From: Bacteroides sp. 224 | GTDB lineage: Bacteria; Bacteroidota; Bacteroidia; Bacteroidales; Bacteroidaceae | NCBI RefSeq assembly: GCF_010500995.1 | Contig: NZ_QVMK01000001.1 | Coordinates: 186,001-250,000, forward strand | Length of the DNA stretch: 64,000 bases | Direction: 5' to 3' | Part shown: positions 1 to 10,259 of the stretch, one piece after another | Position numbering within the stretch: position 1 is the stretch's first letter | Layout: the number at the start of each line of letters is the position of its first letter | Notes under the pieces: model-generated | Database searches by the model: none | What the model was told of the DNA's origin: nothing | Seen by the model: only the letters and a program-made list of their open reading frames with translations | Program-made: the position numbers and the translations under genes

Positions 1-193
1 TTCCGCTTGCCTTAATTCTATTTGCGGTTGTCATGCTGCAATTGAACAATTGGGCGATGCCGGCAATCCCGTATGCAAGTTTTTTTTCCTTTGGTACGTT
101 TTTTTCTATTGGTGTCGTTGCTTGGTTCATTAGTTTCAAGAACTCACCAACCGTAAGCATCCACAAAGGTTTGTTTAAAATATCCATTGACAT
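1..193 (-). CDS. DUF3853 family protein (partial, C-terminus outside window)
   Basis: The minus strand reads from an ATG at 193 (MSMDILNKPLWMLTVGEF) and stays open to the window edge, so only about 64 N-terminal residues are visible. The part YGIAGIAQLFNCSMTTANRI is typical of the DUF3853 family, small proteins with a winged-HTH-like segment found in Bacteroides mobile elements. It is the most downstream visible gene of the phage-like element. A DNA-binding role is inferred from the family. A second ATG at 187 is an alternative start. Confidence 0.75.
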   Translation of the reverse strand, partial: MSMDILNKPLWMLTVGEFLKLMNQATTPIEKNVPKEKKLAYGIAGIAQLFNCSMTTANRIKASG

Positions 194-393
194 TTTCTAA
201 ATTATTTGATTATTATACATGAAGATAAAGATAAAAAGCAAGGAAACCCTTAGTGTATTATGATGATACACTACACATGTATGACAAAGTGGCAAAAAAG
301 GGTCTTAGAACCAGTTTCTCCGCATTTGGCATTGATTATCAGTGAATTATGAAATATGTACACGGTTTTGTACACGGTTTTGATATTTTATGG

Positions 394-648
394 CTATTTC
401 AAGTATAATGCACCATCAATAATCGAACCTATAAGTTCCATCTTTGACACATCAACACCTTTCATCAACTCGGAAACACCCGGATAGACAGGAATGAGTT
501 TTTTGCCATTTTTTTCAATTTTGCTTTTAATCCTTTTGATTCGTTCAAAATCTCCATTTGTGGCATACTGCAATAGAAACCAAAGGTCTTTCGGAATATT
601 ACCTCTGCTTATTGATTCACCTAAATATTCACTATTAGAATTGTGCAT
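394..648 (-). CDS. Small hypothetical protein of the phage-like element
   Basis: This 84-residue ORF starts MHNSNSEYLGES and ends VDVSKMELIGSIIDGALYLK. It is charged and lysine-rich in the middle, with no signal peptide or membrane segment. It lies on the same strand as its neighbours but is separated from the upstream gene by about 350 bp of AT-rich DNA, so it may have its own promoter. I do not recognise the family. It is kept because the opposite-strand ORF at 494-688 has poorer codon content and runs against the direction of the module. Confidence 0.5.
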   Translation of the reverse strand: MHNSNSEYLGESISRGNIPKDLWFLLQYATNGDFERIKRIKSKIEKNGKKLIPVYPGVSELMKGVDVSKMELIGSIIDGALYLK

Positions 649-1001
649 AATTGAATATGATATTCGAACACAAAATTATGATTTTTAGTTGATTATTCAA
701 AATCGGTAGGCATTCTCAAAAAATCCTTTTTTAGTTGATTTTTATGCAGTTTGTGCATTTATTCTGATATTACATTCTCTGAATCTTAGTTTTCACGCTC
801 TTTTTATAGGTATCCCCAAAGTCCACTTTTCCCTTTTTAGTCGTTTTTTGTAAGATTTGTAAGGTTTTGCTTTTTTAATAGACTTTGAAAATTCTACTTT
901 TTCTCTTTTTAATAGCGTCCGATTTGTCCGATTTTAACATTAAAAAACAAACAGCATTTGCATTGCAAATGAATATGGCTCATTATTTCAATCCGCACTC
1001 A
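649..1001. other. AT-rich gene-free stretch
   Basis: I find no convincing coding region in these 353 bp. The plus strand has many T-runs separated by short GC-bearing blocks, including two related pieces reading gtccgatttgtccgatttt near 925. It probably holds promoters or leader sequence for the small minus-strand gene ending at 394. I see no tRNA or hairpin strong enough to call. Confidence 0.4.
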
Positions 1002-1583
1002 TTAAGTAATTTGACTTAGTTTTTCGTCAACCATTTGTGCCAATTTACGAAAGGATGGGTTGTATTTTACCTCATCATCGTATCTTTCTAAATAATGGTA
1101 AATCATTGTTCTATCTCGATGAATGTATTGTATCGGGTTGACGTTATTTTTATGACAATGATAAACAAACATCATCCGGGCAAAAAAAACATCGTTCTTT
1201 CGACTTTTTGTAGTGTATTCATCAAACCTTAACCCCATAACTTCATGTATTGCTTCTTGGATTTGCAACACAACTTTATGAGAATATGCAATATTAGATT
1301 CAAAATAGATATTCTTTCCCAAGCGTATGGCAATATCGTATTCAATTCGTGCAATGGTTGATTCACGCCAATTGTCAAGCATCAGAACACTATCGCATTC
1401 CATTAACATTTCAATACCACGAATCATATTTTCATTGTAAGGTGGCTCTTTTGTTTGTCTATTCTTTAGAGGGTTTGCCACTTTACCCCCAAATTTTTCC
1501 AACAATGATTCTGCTTGTTGAAATTTGGTTTCAACCTCGTTGATAGGTAATCCCGCAATCTTTCCTGAAATATAGATGTGCAT
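1002..1583 (-). CDS. DUF4406 protein with a DnaA-C-like HTH tail
   Basis: The protein has 193 residues. The first 95 or so (MHIYISGKIAGLP, then ECDSVLMLDNWRES) match DUF4406, a nucleoside-deoxyribosyltransferase-like Rossmann fold common in phages. The tail from about residue 125 (KNDVFFARMMFVYHCHKNN, then IHRDRTMIYHYLERYDDEV) looks like the DnaA C-terminal helix-turn-helix, where the R-D-R-T motif contacts DnaA boxes. A phage protein combining a nucleotide-hydrolase-like fold with DnaA-type DNA binding would fit replication or lysogeny control, but that is inference. It stands alone, with 112 bp to the upstream tail gene. Confidence 0.7.
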   Translation of the reverse strand: MHIYISGKIAGLPINEVETKFQQAESLLEKFGGKVANPLKNRQTKEPPYNENMIRGIEMLMECDSVLMLDNWRESTIARIEYDIAIRLGKNIYFESNIAYSHKVVLQIQEAIHEVMGLRFDEYTTKSRKNDVFFARMMFVYHCHKNNVNPIQYIHRDRTMIYHYLERYDDEVKYNPSFRKLAQMVDEKLSQIT

Positions 1584-1695
1584 AATTTATTTTATTCTTT
1601 TTTGTTCAATCTTTATTCTATTCTCGTTTTGTGAACTTTAATTCGGTCGGCTCAAATTAAACCGACCGAAATATCAACTTTCGCCAATTCCAAGG

Positions 1696-2127
1696 CTACA
1701 ACAACGCTTCCAGACGGTTTATTTCATCCCGGATTTCCTGTCTTTCGGCATGTATTGCATCAATGTCATAAGGTAAAGTTTCACCCATCAAGGATGCTTC
1801 CATACACTTCGTTATCATGTAGTCGCTTGATGAAAGTTGCTTTTTCAATTCGTCAATTTGACTTTGTATTGAATCCGGGTTGGCTTTCACCATCCAAGAT
1901 TGAACAACTTTCCCATCCTTGATTTCAAATGAATCAACCGCAACAAATCCCGGTTCAACTTGCGGTTGTTCACTTGGTATGAAGTCAAGAAATCCGGCAT
2001 CTCTTAACTCCGCCATTCTTGCACCAAGTTCCTTTGGGCAAAAACGAATATCGATTTCATGTTCTGAAATAATCTTTGCAAGTTCCATATCGTTAATTTC
2101 TATGTGATATTTGATACCATCCACCAT
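1696..2127 (-). CDS. Phage tail-module hypothetical protein
   Basis: I start the protein at 2127 (MVDGIKYHIEIND) rather than at the upstream ATG at 2211, because the added residues would lie far inside the tail gene. This gives 143 residues and a 35-nt overlap with the end of the large tail gene, suggesting translational coupling. The C-terminal 60 residues are a charged amphipathic helix region (QSQIDELKKQLSSSDYMITK, then ALHAERQ-like AIHAERQEIRDEINRLEALL), resembling small proteins encoded just after tail fibres that act as assembly chaperones or fibre accessories. That role is inferred from position only. Confidence 0.6.
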   Translation of the reverse strand: MVDGIKYHIEINDMELAKIISEHEIDIRFCPKELGARMAELRDAGFLDFIPSEQPQVEPGFVAVDSFEIKDGKVVQSWMVKANPDSIQSQIDELKKQLSSSDYMITKCMEASLMGETLPYDIDAIHAERQEIRDEINRLEALL

Positions 2128-5100
2128 TGTAATAGCGCAAAACAAGAATATCTCCGGTAGCCATATCAATGTATGAAACGGCACCACCATTGTTGTTGTA
2201 TATTTGACCACCTGTTTGGCTTGTTACGCGGATTTTATTGCTTACACCGGTCGGGATGGTAATGTGAACCAAGAACGATACGGCGATATTTCCGACTTTG
2301 TTGGTTACTTGTGCCTTTGTTGGAACTCGAACCGTTAATAATGAAGCCGAAATTGATGTGAATATAAATTGGTGAGTACTGCTAAAAGCCGCTTCTAATA
2401 TATCGGTGTATGCTTGTCCAATGTATCTATCATCAAACAAAGCATGTCCGCCGATACTGAACATATTTCCATCGTTATAAAATGAACGTCTCTTTTCATC
2501 ATACCAATACATATCAGGGTTGCCAAACCTTGCTTTGGTGTACAATGCTATTCCTGTTCCATAACTATCATTACTTTTGTCCATTACAAACCTTGCAAGT
2601 CCCTCATATCCAACCGATGATGGCAATACATTTGTCCCTATTGAAGCCCAATTGGTTGAATTGGCGAACTTTATAAAATCACCATAAAGGGAAAGTCCTT
2701 GTCCACTTGTTCCGGTGCTGCTTGCCGTTGCTCCTATACGACCACTTGCAACTTCAAATCCACCTATTGACCCGGATATTGCTTTTATAACACCCTCGAC
2801 CGTTGCTTTTGACATTACAACTGAACCATCTTGCATCACCCTGAAAGGTGCAGTTGCTCGATTCTCGAATGAAGCACCAGCCCAAATCCTTATGGATGTT
2901 GCAGCCGTTCCTTGCCCTGTAATACCCGCTAAGATAGAACCGGAAGAACCCGCCAATTGAACCGTCCCGGACGTTACAATTCCGCCATCGATGGTTGTCT
3001 TTGTGTTATCATAATGCACGGCAATCACCCAATCATTTGCGTAGTAACTGCCGGATGTTCTTTTTGTGGCACATCGGCGTAAATCAACTCCATTCACCCA
3101 AAGGTCGCCAATATCATACGGTGGATATGGTGTTGCAACAAACACACGTCTTTTTCCATCGGCGGTGTCTTGTGCGTTACTTGCTGCCGCATAAGCATCA
3201 ATTGCCTTTTGGTCTTCAATGGTTGTCCATGAAAAGGCTGTTCCGCTTTTTGAATATCGCTTCAACAACTTTGTACTACTTGAATACCACATATCACCAA
3301 CATGCTTATCCCTTACGGCTATCGTTGTCCAAGATGCTGCCGGGTCGGAAGTCTGAAACCACGTTTCAATTTTTCCATCAATTTGAGTAACCAAATTGTT
3401 TATTTGGGTGTTATACGTTCCATTGATAAAAGTGTTCAACCCTGAATCATCCGTGTATTTTGAAGCAAGTTCCCAATCGCCGGAAGAATAAGACCCCGTC
3501 AATCTGGTTGTTTTGCATCGGTAAATTCCGCCGCTTGCCCCCTGAACCCAAAGGTCGCCAACTTCATAAGGGGTTGTTGGGGTGGTGGTGAATATACGGT
3601 TCTTGTCCTTTGCCAATGCAAGTGCTTCGTTTGCCAATGCAAGTGCTTGTGCCAATTCTGAATCCTGCAATTCTTGCCACTTGTACGTGTTGCCCTCTTT
3701 AACCCATCGCCAAACCTTTCCGGTTGCGGTGTTATAAAACAAGTCGCCAAGATGATTTTCCTTGTCGGCGGTTGTTGTCCATGTATTCGCCGGTGCATTA
3801 CTTGTGGTCGGGTCGTATGTTTCAAAGAATTGTTCAATTTGACCATCCAATTGTGCTTGAATTTCCGAAAGAATACCGGGCAATGTGTTGTTGATAAAAT
3901 CCTTTGATTCAAGCGATTCTTGCCCCAATTCTTCAAGTGTTTTTTCACTACCATTTGATGTGAAGACAATACGACCACCAATTTCGGAATTGTCCAAATC
4001 AAAGTAAGTTGTTCCATCAGCCGATTCAATGCGCCCGGTCTTGATAAACCGCCCGTTTATCATGGTGAACCCATACGACAAGGCAATTGAACGGACACCC
4101 AATTCAACATCAACCGAATTGACCACGCCAATCCAGAAATGATAAAAATTGGCATCTTGTTCAACCTTGATTTGTTCGGGCGAAAATATGATTGACCCGG
4201 CATCACCAGAACGTTGACACTTGGCATAAATGTAATATGGTGTTGTGTCGCCCGTCAATGTGGTTTGGTTGTCTGCCAATATCCATGAACGCGCCGAATC
4301 TTCATCAATGGTGTAATGTGTCAAGACACCGCCTTGAACACGGATAAGATTCTTGTTTCCGTTGTAATTGGGTTGCAACACCGTGTTTGTCAACCCGAAC
4401 TGCATGGATTTTGCACCGACCGATAATGCAAGCGTATCAATTGAATTTGGCTTGATTTTTTCGGTGTAATAGTCGCCCTCTGGGTCAAATACCATATTCA
4501 TCAATTCACGTGAAGAACGCCAATTTGCACGCGCTTGTGTCGGGTCTTTCAGGTTGTTGATGGTCATAATCTTATCAATGTCGATAAGTTCCGAAATAAC
4601 CCTATTTGTTACACTCTTTTCAACCGTATCGGATATTGTAAGGGTGTAACTGTATTCATCCAATAAATCACGTGAAAACGCACGTACACGAACCGATTTG
4701 TCCACGTCAATATCATCATCTTTCACCGGTATGTAGTCGCCGACCATTATGATGTTTCCGGTTGTTCCACTTCCGACCATTTTTTCAAGGAATGATGGTG
4801 TGATTGATAGACCATATTGAACTTTTGGTTGGCAATTCTGGTCGTAATACGTTTCACCCTTGTTTGCCAAGTCGTTTTCCGCTTCAACTTCGTATTCTTC
4901 CGGCAAGGCAACGTCTAACAACTTGTATTCGTTTCCAACACCGAATTGAAATGCGGCTGAACTTTCACTTGGGAATACATCACCACGTTCATCGGTAAAC
5001 TTTGCCAATGTGAATGTCTTGGTTGCATGGTCGTATTCATGCACGTCAAAATCATATCCGGCAAGGTTTCCCGTATTGAAGTGAACTTTTGCCGACACGC

Positions 5101-6058
5101 CGTTCAACAAGTATTTGGTTGTAACGCCGTCCGCTTCTTTGGCGTTCAAGTCAAACATGGAATTGTCAACGAACTTCAAGACTGAATCACCCAAAGCTGT
5201 AACCGTTCCGGTTCTTCTTGGGAAAACGTCTTCAAAATACTTAGTAGCTTCCCAAACTCCATATTTTGCCACGGCTTCCGGTTTCTCAATGTATGATTGT
5301 GCTTTAGGCACTCCAAGAAGACAAAGGCGTTGCGCCCGGTACTTGTTTGTTATGTTCTTAGTTGAACCAAAAACATTTAACCGAGTAATGATATTTGCCG
5401 ATGATACGTTTTGACGGTCAAGTGCATAAAGTCCTTTGCCTTTCCCATACTCAAACGTGAATGGGAATGTTTGTCCCGCTTTCCTGAAATGGATGATATA
5501 AACAGCGTTTGATTGCTCAATTTCAAATTCATACCCGAATTGTTCACACAACATTTGAAGAACCGACAAGCAATTGTCCGATTCACCAAACACCAAGTTC
5601 ACGTCTTCAATCGTATCAGGACAATCACCCAACCGCCACTTGTCTGGCATTACTCTGTTAGCATTGGAAACAAGGACGGTTGCAAATCGGCGCAAATCAC
5701 CAATCAGTGTGTCCGCTTGAACGTCTTGCAACTGATTGTTGGTTGTGTCAATGTTCAGATTGTATGTTGCTCGCAACAAATCGTATTGGATGCCCTCAAA
5801 TTCAAGGTCGTATGAAAAGCCAAAGTTTCCTGTTTTCTTCACCTTTGGCAATCGGTTCATCTTGTAGATACGCCCGAATATGGTAATGGAATCACCAATG
5901 CCATATTCTTGTTTGAAAGGTGATTCAATAGTTATATTGACTAAGTCAATGTCCAACAAAGATATATTTTGCTTTGCTGACTTGATTTTTGTGGCGGTTC
6001 GCTTGTTCTGCATGGGGACAAGTGAACCATCTGGTCTTGTGATTATGATATTTTGCAT
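2093..6058 (-). CDS. Large phage tail-tip / host-recognition protein
   Basis: I start at 6058 (MQNIIITRPDGSLV), giving 1321 residues. The N-terminal 400 residues (ISLLDIDLVNITIESPFKQ, DSITIFGRIYKMNRLPK) look like a baseplate hub or prophage tail protein. The centre is beta-rich. Residues of about 770-1010 contain a module repeated twice: an FFETYDP or WFQTSDP start, a GDLFYN or GDMWYS strand, an Ala-rich helix, then PYEVGDLWV or PYDIGDLWV with a CKTTRLTGSY or CATKRTSGSY end. The C-terminus is Gly/Ser-rich with a jelly-roll-like finish. This is the usual build of a Bacteroidales phage receptor-binding tail protein. It follows the tape-measure gene by 58 bp. Confidence 0.8.
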   Translation of the reverse strand: MQNIIITRPDGSLVPMQNKRTATKIKSAKQNISLLDIDLVNITIESPFKQEYGIGDSITIFGRIYKMNRLPKVKKTGNFGFSYDLEFEGIQYDLLRATYNLNIDTTNNQLQDVQADTLIGDLRRFATVLVSNANRVMPDKWRLGDCPDTIEDVNLVFGESDNCLSVLQMLCEQFGYEFEIEQSNAVYIIHFRKAGQTFPFTFEYGKGKGLYALDRQNVSSANIITRLNVFGSTKNITNKYRAQRLCLLGVPKAQSYIEKPEAVAKYGVWEATKYFEDVFPRRTGTVTALGDSVLKFVDNSMFDLNAKEADGVTTKYLLNGVSAKVHFNTGNLAGYDFDVHEYDHATKTFTLAKFTDERGDVFPSESSAAFQFGVGNEYKLLDVALPEEYEVEAENDLANKGETYYDQNCQPKVQYGLSITPSFLEKMVGSGTTGNIIMVGDYIPVKDDDIDVDKSVRVRAFSRDLLDEYSYTLTISDTVEKSVTNRVISELIDIDKIMTINNLKDPTQARANWRSSRELMNMVFDPEGDYYTEKIKPNSIDTLALSVGAKSMQFGLTNTVLQPNYNGNKNLIRVQGGVLTHYTIDEDSARSWILADNQTTLTGDTTPYYIYAKCQRSGDAGSIIFSPEQIKVEQDANFYHFWIGVVNSVDVELGVRSIALSYGFTMINGRFIKTGRIESADGTTYFDLDNSEIGGRIVFTSNGSEKTLEELGQESLESKDFINNTLPGILSEIQAQLDGQIEQFFETYDPTTSNAPANTWTTTADKENHLGDLFYNTATGKVWRWVKEGNTYKWQELQDSELAQALALANEALALAKDKNRIFTTTPTTPYEVGDLWVQGASGGIYRCKTTRLTGSYSSGDWELASKYTDDSGLNTFINGTYNTQINNLVTQIDGKIETWFQTSDPAASWTTIAVRDKHVGDMWYSSSTKLLKRYSKSGTAFSWTTIEDQKAIDAYAAASNAQDTADGKRRVFVATPYPPYDIGDLWVNGVDLRRCATKRTSGSYYANDWVIAVHYDNTKTTIDGGIVTSGTVQLAGSSGSILAGITGQGTAATSIRIWAGASFENRATAPFRVMQDGSVVMSKATVEGVIKAISGSIGGFEVASGRIGATASSTGTSGQGLSLYGDFIKFANSTNWASIGTNVLPSSVGYEGLARFVMDKSNDSYGTGIALYTKARFGNPDMYWYDEKRRSFYNDGNMFSIGGHALFDDRYIGQAYTDILEAAFSSTHQFIFTSISASLLTVRVPTKAQVTNKVGNIAVSFLVHITIPTGVSNKIRVTSQTGGQIYNNNGGAVSYIDMATGDILVLRYYNGGWYQISHRN

Positions 6059-6116
6059 TGTTGTTTGATTTTCTGTTCTACTTTTTCTTGATTTCAAATC
6101 AACGTTAGATTGTTAG

Positions 6117-9100
6117 CTATAAATTACCATTGGCACGCAAAGAATCTCCACTACTTATTTTGTCGTAAATATCTTTGATATACCGATTGAATTTTGTATT
6201 TTCATCAATCGCCCCTGTGTTCCTGTCTATATTTGCCAGATGTAAAAGTTGATTACGCAACAATTGTGTCGATTCCATCTGATTGATGCGTATGGCATTC
6301 ATTTGCCCAGCAACAAGACTTGCAGTTTCTTCCGTTACTCCTTTCACCGCACCGGTCAATGATGTGTCCGGGTCTTCCGGTTCTGCAACATCCTTGAATA
6401 GTTCAGAATAAGCGTTCATTGCTTGGTTAAATTGGCTTGTGATACCGGCAACTTGATTCTTGAAAGCTGCAATTTCGGCATCCGTTAATCCGTCAAACGC
6501 AAAATCATCACCATTCCAATAACCCATTGAATCTTTCAAACCGTCCAATGCGACTTGCAATTGTTCTTGAAGAAATGTTTTTTTCAATTGGTTCACAACG
6601 GCATGTTTTATTACATTGTCAACCGTTTCACCAAAAGCATCCGCCGCGCTTTCTCCCTTTGCAAAGGCTTCAACCAAGGCATCACCCAATTCATCGGCAA
6701 ACGTTTTGGCATCCGTTTGCAAAATGTCGTTTGAAATTTCATCCAACATGTCTTGAATATCACGCGCCAATTGGTCGTATTGGTCTTTGTATTGATTGAC
6801 CTTTCCTCTGTCTGTTTTCTTCTTGGATTCTTCCGCTTCCCACATCGCTTTCAGGTGTTCCCGTTGGGCTTCCATGTTCCTGATAGCGGCTTGTTGCTGT
6901 TTATAGACATTGCCGCCCAATGCTTTATCAATCGCCCAAGAAAGTGCCGTGTATGCAGCTTCAAGGCGGTTGACGGCATCGGCGTGTTTCTGAATCTGCT
7001 TTTCCGTCTTTGCATCTTTGTTTCCAAGAATGGATTTCACAACATTTGCGACCGCTTGAACAACCACCAATGCGGCTTGAATGATTGCCAGAACCACACT
7101 TGCTTTTTCTGCTGTTTTTATTGCGGTTGAAACAGCAACGGCGGTTGCTGCAACGGTTGCAAGGCTTGATATTGCAGTTGCTCCAACATCACCAATGGCA
7201 TCAGCCAAGAAATCACATGAAGAAATTGCATCTTGTACGAAGTCAAAGGATGATTTTGTTGCATCAGCAAGGTTTTTCCAATTTTTCTTGATTTTTGATG
7301 CTGAATCTTTTGAATCTTCACCAGCATCATTGAAAATTGCACGAAGACTTGCACCCAATTGCTTGAATGGATTATCTTGCATTAAAACGCCTTTGGCTTC
7401 ATTCAACTTGTTTCGTACCTTTTCCAAGTCAACCGGGTCAAACACGCCGGATAAAGTATCAAATTGACGTTCAATTTCATTGACCAACGTTTCAATATCG
7501 CTTGCGGCAAGTTCATCAAGATTTCCAAAAAGTTTTGACCACATGTCCGAACCCATCAATTCATCACTTGCAAGTGTTGAAATTGCTTTTGCCTGTGCTT
7601 CGTTCAATTGCTGAATCAATTGTTCGTTTCCGTGTTCCTGTGCAATACGCCTTTTTTCATCATAATCATCAATGATGGATTGTTTCTTTTGCTCAAACGT
7701 GGCATATTCTTGCAACATGGCATCATATTCAGCACTTCCAGACCCTTTTGAATCTTGTTCGTATTGGGCTTTGCGGTTGGCAATCACCCGGTCAAGTTCT
7801 TCACGTTCGGCATCTGTTGTGGCTTCTTGTCGGCGTTTTTCAAGCAATGTCAAGTCGTTGTTGAATTGTTCTTCCAACTTGATTTTATTTGCTAAATAAG
7901 AAGAATAATTTTCCAATAAAGCGTCCGTTTCTTCCTTGGCTTGCTTGGCAACATCCTTTTCAGCATTGTCAAGCGTTTCTTTTTTAGCTGTATCAAGTTC
8001 CGAACCATCATTCGCCAAAGATTTGCGCCGTTGCTCTATGATGTTCAACATTTCCATGATTGACCGGGCGTTGTTCAACTGATTGGATAATTCGTTGTTG
8101 AATGATTCCAAAACCGTCTTCTTGGTTTCTTCCGCAATCTGGTCGTTCAAGGTTCGCAACTGCTTGTTTTGCGACTTCGTGCGTTCCGCAATGTCGATGG
8201 TCAAAATCTGGTCGCGTTGTGATTTTAGGTAATCGATATACGTTGCACCCTCTTTCAAAAGACCCTCAAATTCTTTGTTGGCGGCTTTAGCAAGTATTTC
8301 ATCGCCGGAATTTACCCACTTCATAAATCGTTGGTATTCCTTTTTTTGCTTGTCCAATTTTTCCATGAATGGGTCTTTGCTTGTTCCACCGGAAGCGGTC
8401 GTTTTCTTGCCCGTTGCATTATCAAGTGTTTTTTGGAAATCCGCAATTTGTTGTTGGGTCAATTTTATCTCCGCATCATTAAGAACCGACAAGGTTTTCA
8501 AATACGCTTGCTTGTCTGAAATTTGTTTTTCATACCATGCAACTGTTCCCGCAGTAATTTCATCTTGTCCATCAATACCGGCTTCTTTCATCTTGTTCAA
8601 CCCCTCTGCCGTATATTTTGCAGCATCAGAATACAATCCTTGCAACTTGGCGTTTGCTTCCGTTTGTTTGTCAATAGCCTTTTGTATTGCTGGGTTATCT
8701 ATTTTGGTTACTGTTCCACCCCCAAACATTCCACCCCCTGTGAACCGCAATACTTTGGGTTTTTTCATTGCTTGTTCTAATGCTAAGTCAGCTTCAACGG
8801 CTTGTTTTATCCATTTTTCAGAATTAGCAAGAACGGAAGCCGCCTTTGCTTTTGCAATTTGCGCATCAATAAATGCTTTTGCGCCATTAGCAAGTAAGTT
8901 TTCGGCATCGACAACATCCCGGATGGCAACGCCAAGTTCTTCAAATGCTTTTTTGTTTTCTTCAACAAACTTTTTCTTGGCATCCAAATCATCGCCAAGC
9001 TGATTCCATGTATAGGATAAATGTTCAATTGCTCCGATTGATTTATAAGAATTTTCAACAACGGAAGCATTAAATTCTTCCTGCGCTTTCTTGGCTTCAC

Positions 9101-10259
9101 GCGCTTTGCTTGTGAATATGGATACCAATGCAATAACACCAGATATTCCAGCAAGAATCCAACCGAACACCGGTATTGATTTGATTGCAAGACCAACCAT
9201 GCGGAATGCACCGGCAAGACCGATATTTGCTACCATTCCGGCTGTCGCCGCCGCCGCTTGTCCACCTGTCGCAACTGTATTTGCGGTTTCGGCAACCGTA
9301 TTCCCTACAACCGCCGCCGTGTTTGCTTGCTGTGCGGCTGTATTGGCAACCGTTGCCGTTGTTTCAGCCGTTTCTACAACGGTGGCTTTCGCAACAAGAC
9401 CATTCCACCATTCTTTCAATCCGTTAAGTGTTACAAGTTGAAATGCGGAATCCTTGTTTAATGTCTGGGCGACTTGTTGAAGACCAATGGTGATTGCCAT
9501 AAGGGATTGTACTTTCACCATAATTTTCTGCAAGTTTTCGTTCTCGCCGGCAAATAATGATATTGCACCCGTTGCCGCCGAAAACCCACCAGATATTCCC
9601 GACAAACCTTGAATGATTCCTTGAAATTGCGCTTCATCGTTCGCAAGGATTCGTGCTTGTTGGTTTACATCACCCTGAATGTCCGTCAAACGTCCAAGTT
9701 CGGCTTCAAGGCGTTTGTATGCTTCCGATTGTTCATCAATACCTTGGTCAATCAAAAGCATCATTTCTTCACGCAATTCTTTGATGCGTGTGCGCATGGA
9801 CACTTGGGCGGTTGCATTTTCTTCCGTCTTTCGGCGGTTTTCTTCCATCTTGGATGCGGAATCTTCCAATTTGTTGGATTGTTCTTGCAGCTCTTTGATA
9901 AGCTGTTGGCGAACCGTTATTTCACCCTTAACCGCATTTTGCTGTTGGGTGATTGCCCTGTATTCATCATCACGACCCGCCATGAATGCTTTGCTTGCTT
10001 TTTGTCCAAGGTCTTGATATTCGGATTCAAGACTTTGCAATTCTTGTTCGTGTGTTTGAATAGCCGTTCCAATGTCGCCAAGTGCTTTCCTTACGCTGTC
10101 GGCGGTTGCACTAAAAGCGGCATCCATAGCCTGACCACCGGCAACCGTGCCATCTGAAAGACCTTGAATCCGCCTTAATGATTCGTCAACTGCTTTATTT
10201 AATTGGTCGTTGTCCAATACTGACTTAAAGGACAAAGAACCACCGTCAATTTCTGCCAT
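6117..10259 (-). CDS. Phage tail tape-measure protein
   Basis: I start at 10259 (MAEIDGGSLSFKSVLD), giving 1380 residues. The protein has the classic tape-measure layout: a long helical coiled-coil N-terminus (HEQELQSLESEYQDLGQKAS), an Ala/Gly/Val-rich hydrophobic stretch near residues 260-390 (VANIGLAGAFRMVGLAIKSI, GWILAGISGVIALVSIFTS), long Lys/Glu/Gln helices, a second hydrophobic patch near residues 1050-1110, and a polar tail. Such proteins set tail length and later help DNA enter the cell. At about 4.1 kb, the usual gene-to-tail relation predicts a long, siphovirus-type tail of roughly 200 nm (inference). It overlaps the upstream small gene by 14 nt. Confidence 0.9.
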   Translation of the reverse strand: MAEIDGGSLSFKSVLDNDQLNKAVDESLRRIQGLSDGTVAGGQAMDAAFSATADSVRKALGDIGTAIQTHEQELQSLESEYQDLGQKASKAFMAGRDDEYRAITQQQNAVKGEITVRQQLIKELQEQSNKLEDSASKMEENRRKTEENATAQVSMRTRIKELREEMMLLIDQGIDEQSEAYKRLEAELGRLTDIQGDVNQQARILANDEAQFQGIIQGLSGISGGFSAATGAISLFAGENENLQKIMVKVQSLMAITIGLQQVAQTLNKDSAFQLVTLNGLKEWWNGLVAKATVVETAETTATVANTAAQQANTAAVVGNTVAETANTVATGGQAAAATAGMVANIGLAGAFRMVGLAIKSIPVFGWILAGISGVIALVSIFTSKAREAKKAQEEFNASVVENSYKSIGAIEHLSYTWNQLGDDLDAKKKFVEENKKAFEELGVAIRDVVDAENLLANGAKAFIDAQIAKAKAASVLANSEKWIKQAVEADLALEQAMKKPKVLRFTGGGMFGGGTVTKIDNPAIQKAIDKQTEANAKLQGLYSDAAKYTAEGLNKMKEAGIDGQDEITAGTVAWYEKQISDKQAYLKTLSVLNDAEIKLTQQQIADFQKTLDNATGKKTTASGGTSKDPFMEKLDKQKKEYQRFMKWVNSGDEILAKAANKEFEGLLKEGATYIDYLKSQRDQILTIDIAERTKSQNKQLRTLNDQIAEETKKTVLESFNNELSNQLNNARSIMEMLNIIEQRRKSLANDGSELDTAKKETLDNAEKDVAKQAKEETDALLENYSSYLANKIKLEEQFNNDLTLLEKRRQEATTDAEREELDRVIANRKAQYEQDSKGSGSAEYDAMLQEYATFEQKKQSIIDDYDEKRRIAQEHGNEQLIQQLNEAQAKAISTLASDELMGSDMWSKLFGNLDELAASDIETLVNEIERQFDTLSGVFDPVDLEKVRNKLNEAKGVLMQDNPFKQLGASLRAIFNDAGEDSKDSASKIKKNWKNLADATKSSFDFVQDAISSCDFLADAIGDVGATAISSLATVAATAVAVSTAIKTAEKASVVLAIIQAALVVVQAVANVVKSILGNKDAKTEKQIQKHADAVNRLEAAYTALSWAIDKALGGNVYKQQQAAIRNMEAQREHLKAMWEAEESKKKTDRGKVNQYKDQYDQLARDIQDMLDEISNDILQTDAKTFADELGDALVEAFAKGESAADAFGETVDNVIKHAVVNQLKKTFLQEQLQVALDGLKDSMGYWNGDDFAFDGLTDAEIAAFKNQVAGITSQFNQAMNAYSELFKDVAEPEDPDTSLTGAVKGVTEETASLVAGQMNAIRINQMESTQLLRNQLLHLANIDRNTGAIDENTKFNRYIKDIYDKISSGDSLRANGNL

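Noticed and set aside
8275..9003. A 242-codon plus-strand open frame
   Set aside because: It lies wholly inside the tape-measure gene on the other strand and encodes a Ser/Ala/Phe-rich chain, typical of an antisense shadow of helical coding DNA.
9609..10157. A 182-codon plus-strand open frame
   Set aside because: It is also antisense to the tape-measure coiled coil, with no family pattern.
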